This document shows positions 63,641 to 64,000 of a DNA stretch of 64,000 nucleotides, one piece after another. The notes below the pieces were generated by a model. It was not told the origin of the DNA, searched no databases, and was given only the letters and a program-made list of their open reading frames with translations. Each line of letters begins with the position of its first letter. The stretch's first letter is position 1. The position numbers and the translations under genes were made by a program. The stretch lies in the NCBI RefSeq assembly GCF_900044055.2, contig NZ_FCOX02000001.1:62001-126000 (forward strand), given 5' to 3'. The DNA comes from Caballeronia calidae (GTDB lineage Bacteria > Pseudomonadota > Gammaproteobacteria > Burkholderiales > Burkholderiaceae).

Positions 63641-64000
63641 CGCGACGCGCCGTCGCAGAGGAACGGGCGGAAGCGAATGCGCGCGCGGCGCCGGCCCGCG
63701 CGCGCGATCCCTTCGACGACGACCTCGAGGACATCGACGACACGCCCGCGCAACCCGCCGAGCCGCTCGGCCCGGACGACCTGCCCTTCAACCCGTACAA
63801 GGGCAATCGCGGCTTCACGCGCGCCTGGCACGCGATGAAGAACTCGCTCTACGGCTTTCGCGTCGCGATCCGCGAGGAAAGCGCGTTTCGCCAGGAACTG
63901 ACGCTCGCCGCGATCCTGCTGCCGTGCAGCGTCATCGTGCCGGTCGCGTCGGTCGAGCGCGCGGCGCTGATCGCATCGGTGTTGCTCGTGCTCATCGTCG
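63637..64000 (+). CDS. dgkA: Diacylglycerol kinase (partial, cut by window end)
   Basis: The ATG at 63637 overlaps the glycosyltransferase stop (ATGA). The visible 121 codons give an unusual acidic/Ala-rich N-terminal extension of about 55 residues, then GFTRAWHAMKNSLYGFRVAI and EESAFRQELTLAAILLPCSV, matching DgkA, a small membrane kinase that turns diacylglycerol into phosphatidic acid. The C-terminal helices lie beyond 64000. Confidence 0.9.
   Translation, partial: MTRRAVAEERAEANARAAPARARDPFDDDLEDIDDTPAQPAEPLGPDDLPFNPYKGNRGFTRAWHAMKNSLYGFRVAIREESAFRQELTLAAILLPCSVIVPVASVERAALIASVLLVLIV

Overview
The window is core chromosome from a high-GC betaproteobacterium of the Burkholderiaceae, most likely the Burkholderia/Paraburkholderia/Caballeronia group. 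The basis is the strong G/C preference at third codon positions, the protein sequences, and a gene order (lysC-tilS-accA-alkA-cysS; pyrG-kdsA-eno-ftsB; lolC-lolD; recJ-prfB-lysS; ilvB-ilvN-ilvC-psd-pssA) that I recognise from that family. I see no insertion sequence, prophage, CRISPR array, integrase or plasmid function. The window starts just before a tRNA-Ser gene and ends inside dgkA.

Layout. 1-6.9 kb (minus): tRNA-Ser(GCU), aspartokinase, tRNA-Ile lysidine synthase, acetyl-CoA carboxylase alpha subunit, a DNA-3-methyladenine glycosylase with a long basic N-terminal tail, cysteinyl-tRNA synthetase. 7.4-10.3 kb (plus): an exported TPR protein, a periplasmic and a cytoplasmic cyclophilin, LpxH. 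10.3-12.0 kb (minus): cysE and trmJ. 12.3-19.5 kb (plus): suhB, an LplT-like transporter, a YqjD-type protein, mutS and an exported protein resembling a degenerate phosphoesterase. 19.6-22.8 kb: slyD, a RoxA-type ribosomal oxygenase, a small Ala/Ser-rich lipoprotein with a near-consensus promoter, and a metallo-beta-lactamase-fold hydrolase.

22.9-31.2 kb (minus): bamC, dapA, a methyltransferase coupled to trpS, a site-2-type protease, yciO, the PHP phosphoesterase RNase AM, an alpha/beta hydrolase and a DUF455 ferritin-like protein. 31.4-33.5 kb (plus): gamma-carbonic-anhydrase-like protein, Hsp33 and a small lipoprotein. 33.6-46.8 kb (minus): ftsB, eno, kdsA, pyrG, an alpha/beta hydrolase, comEC, a TatD DNase, lolD, lolC and a large unassigned polytopic membrane protein. 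47-53.6 kb (plus): an RpfE-type protein, recJ, prfB with its programmed +1 frameshift, lysS and a glycine-zipper membrane protein. 53.7-58.8 kb (minus): pssA, psd, ilvC, ilvN, ilvB. 59.2-64 kb (plus): an ECF sigma factor with DUF3619, DUF3106 and RDD proteins, then a second LpxH-type phosphoesterase, a GT4 glycosyltransferase and dgkA (cut by the window).

The genes are mostly housekeeping: amino-acid synthesis (Asp family, Cys, branched chain), translation, envelope lipids and lipoproteins (LpxH, KdsA, LolCD, BamC, PssA, Psd, LplT, DgkA), and DNA repair or uptake (MutS, RecJ, AlkA, ComEC). I found no clearly new multi-gene system. The least explained items are the ECF sigma/DUF3619 pair, the motif-poor phosphoesterase-like protein after mutS, the abundant-looking Ala/Ser lipoprotein, the tailed glycosylase, and the polytopic protein next to lolC. 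Starts were chosen by ribosome-binding sites, overlaps and family length; several are non-ATG and are flagged. Family names come from recognising motifs, not from database searches.
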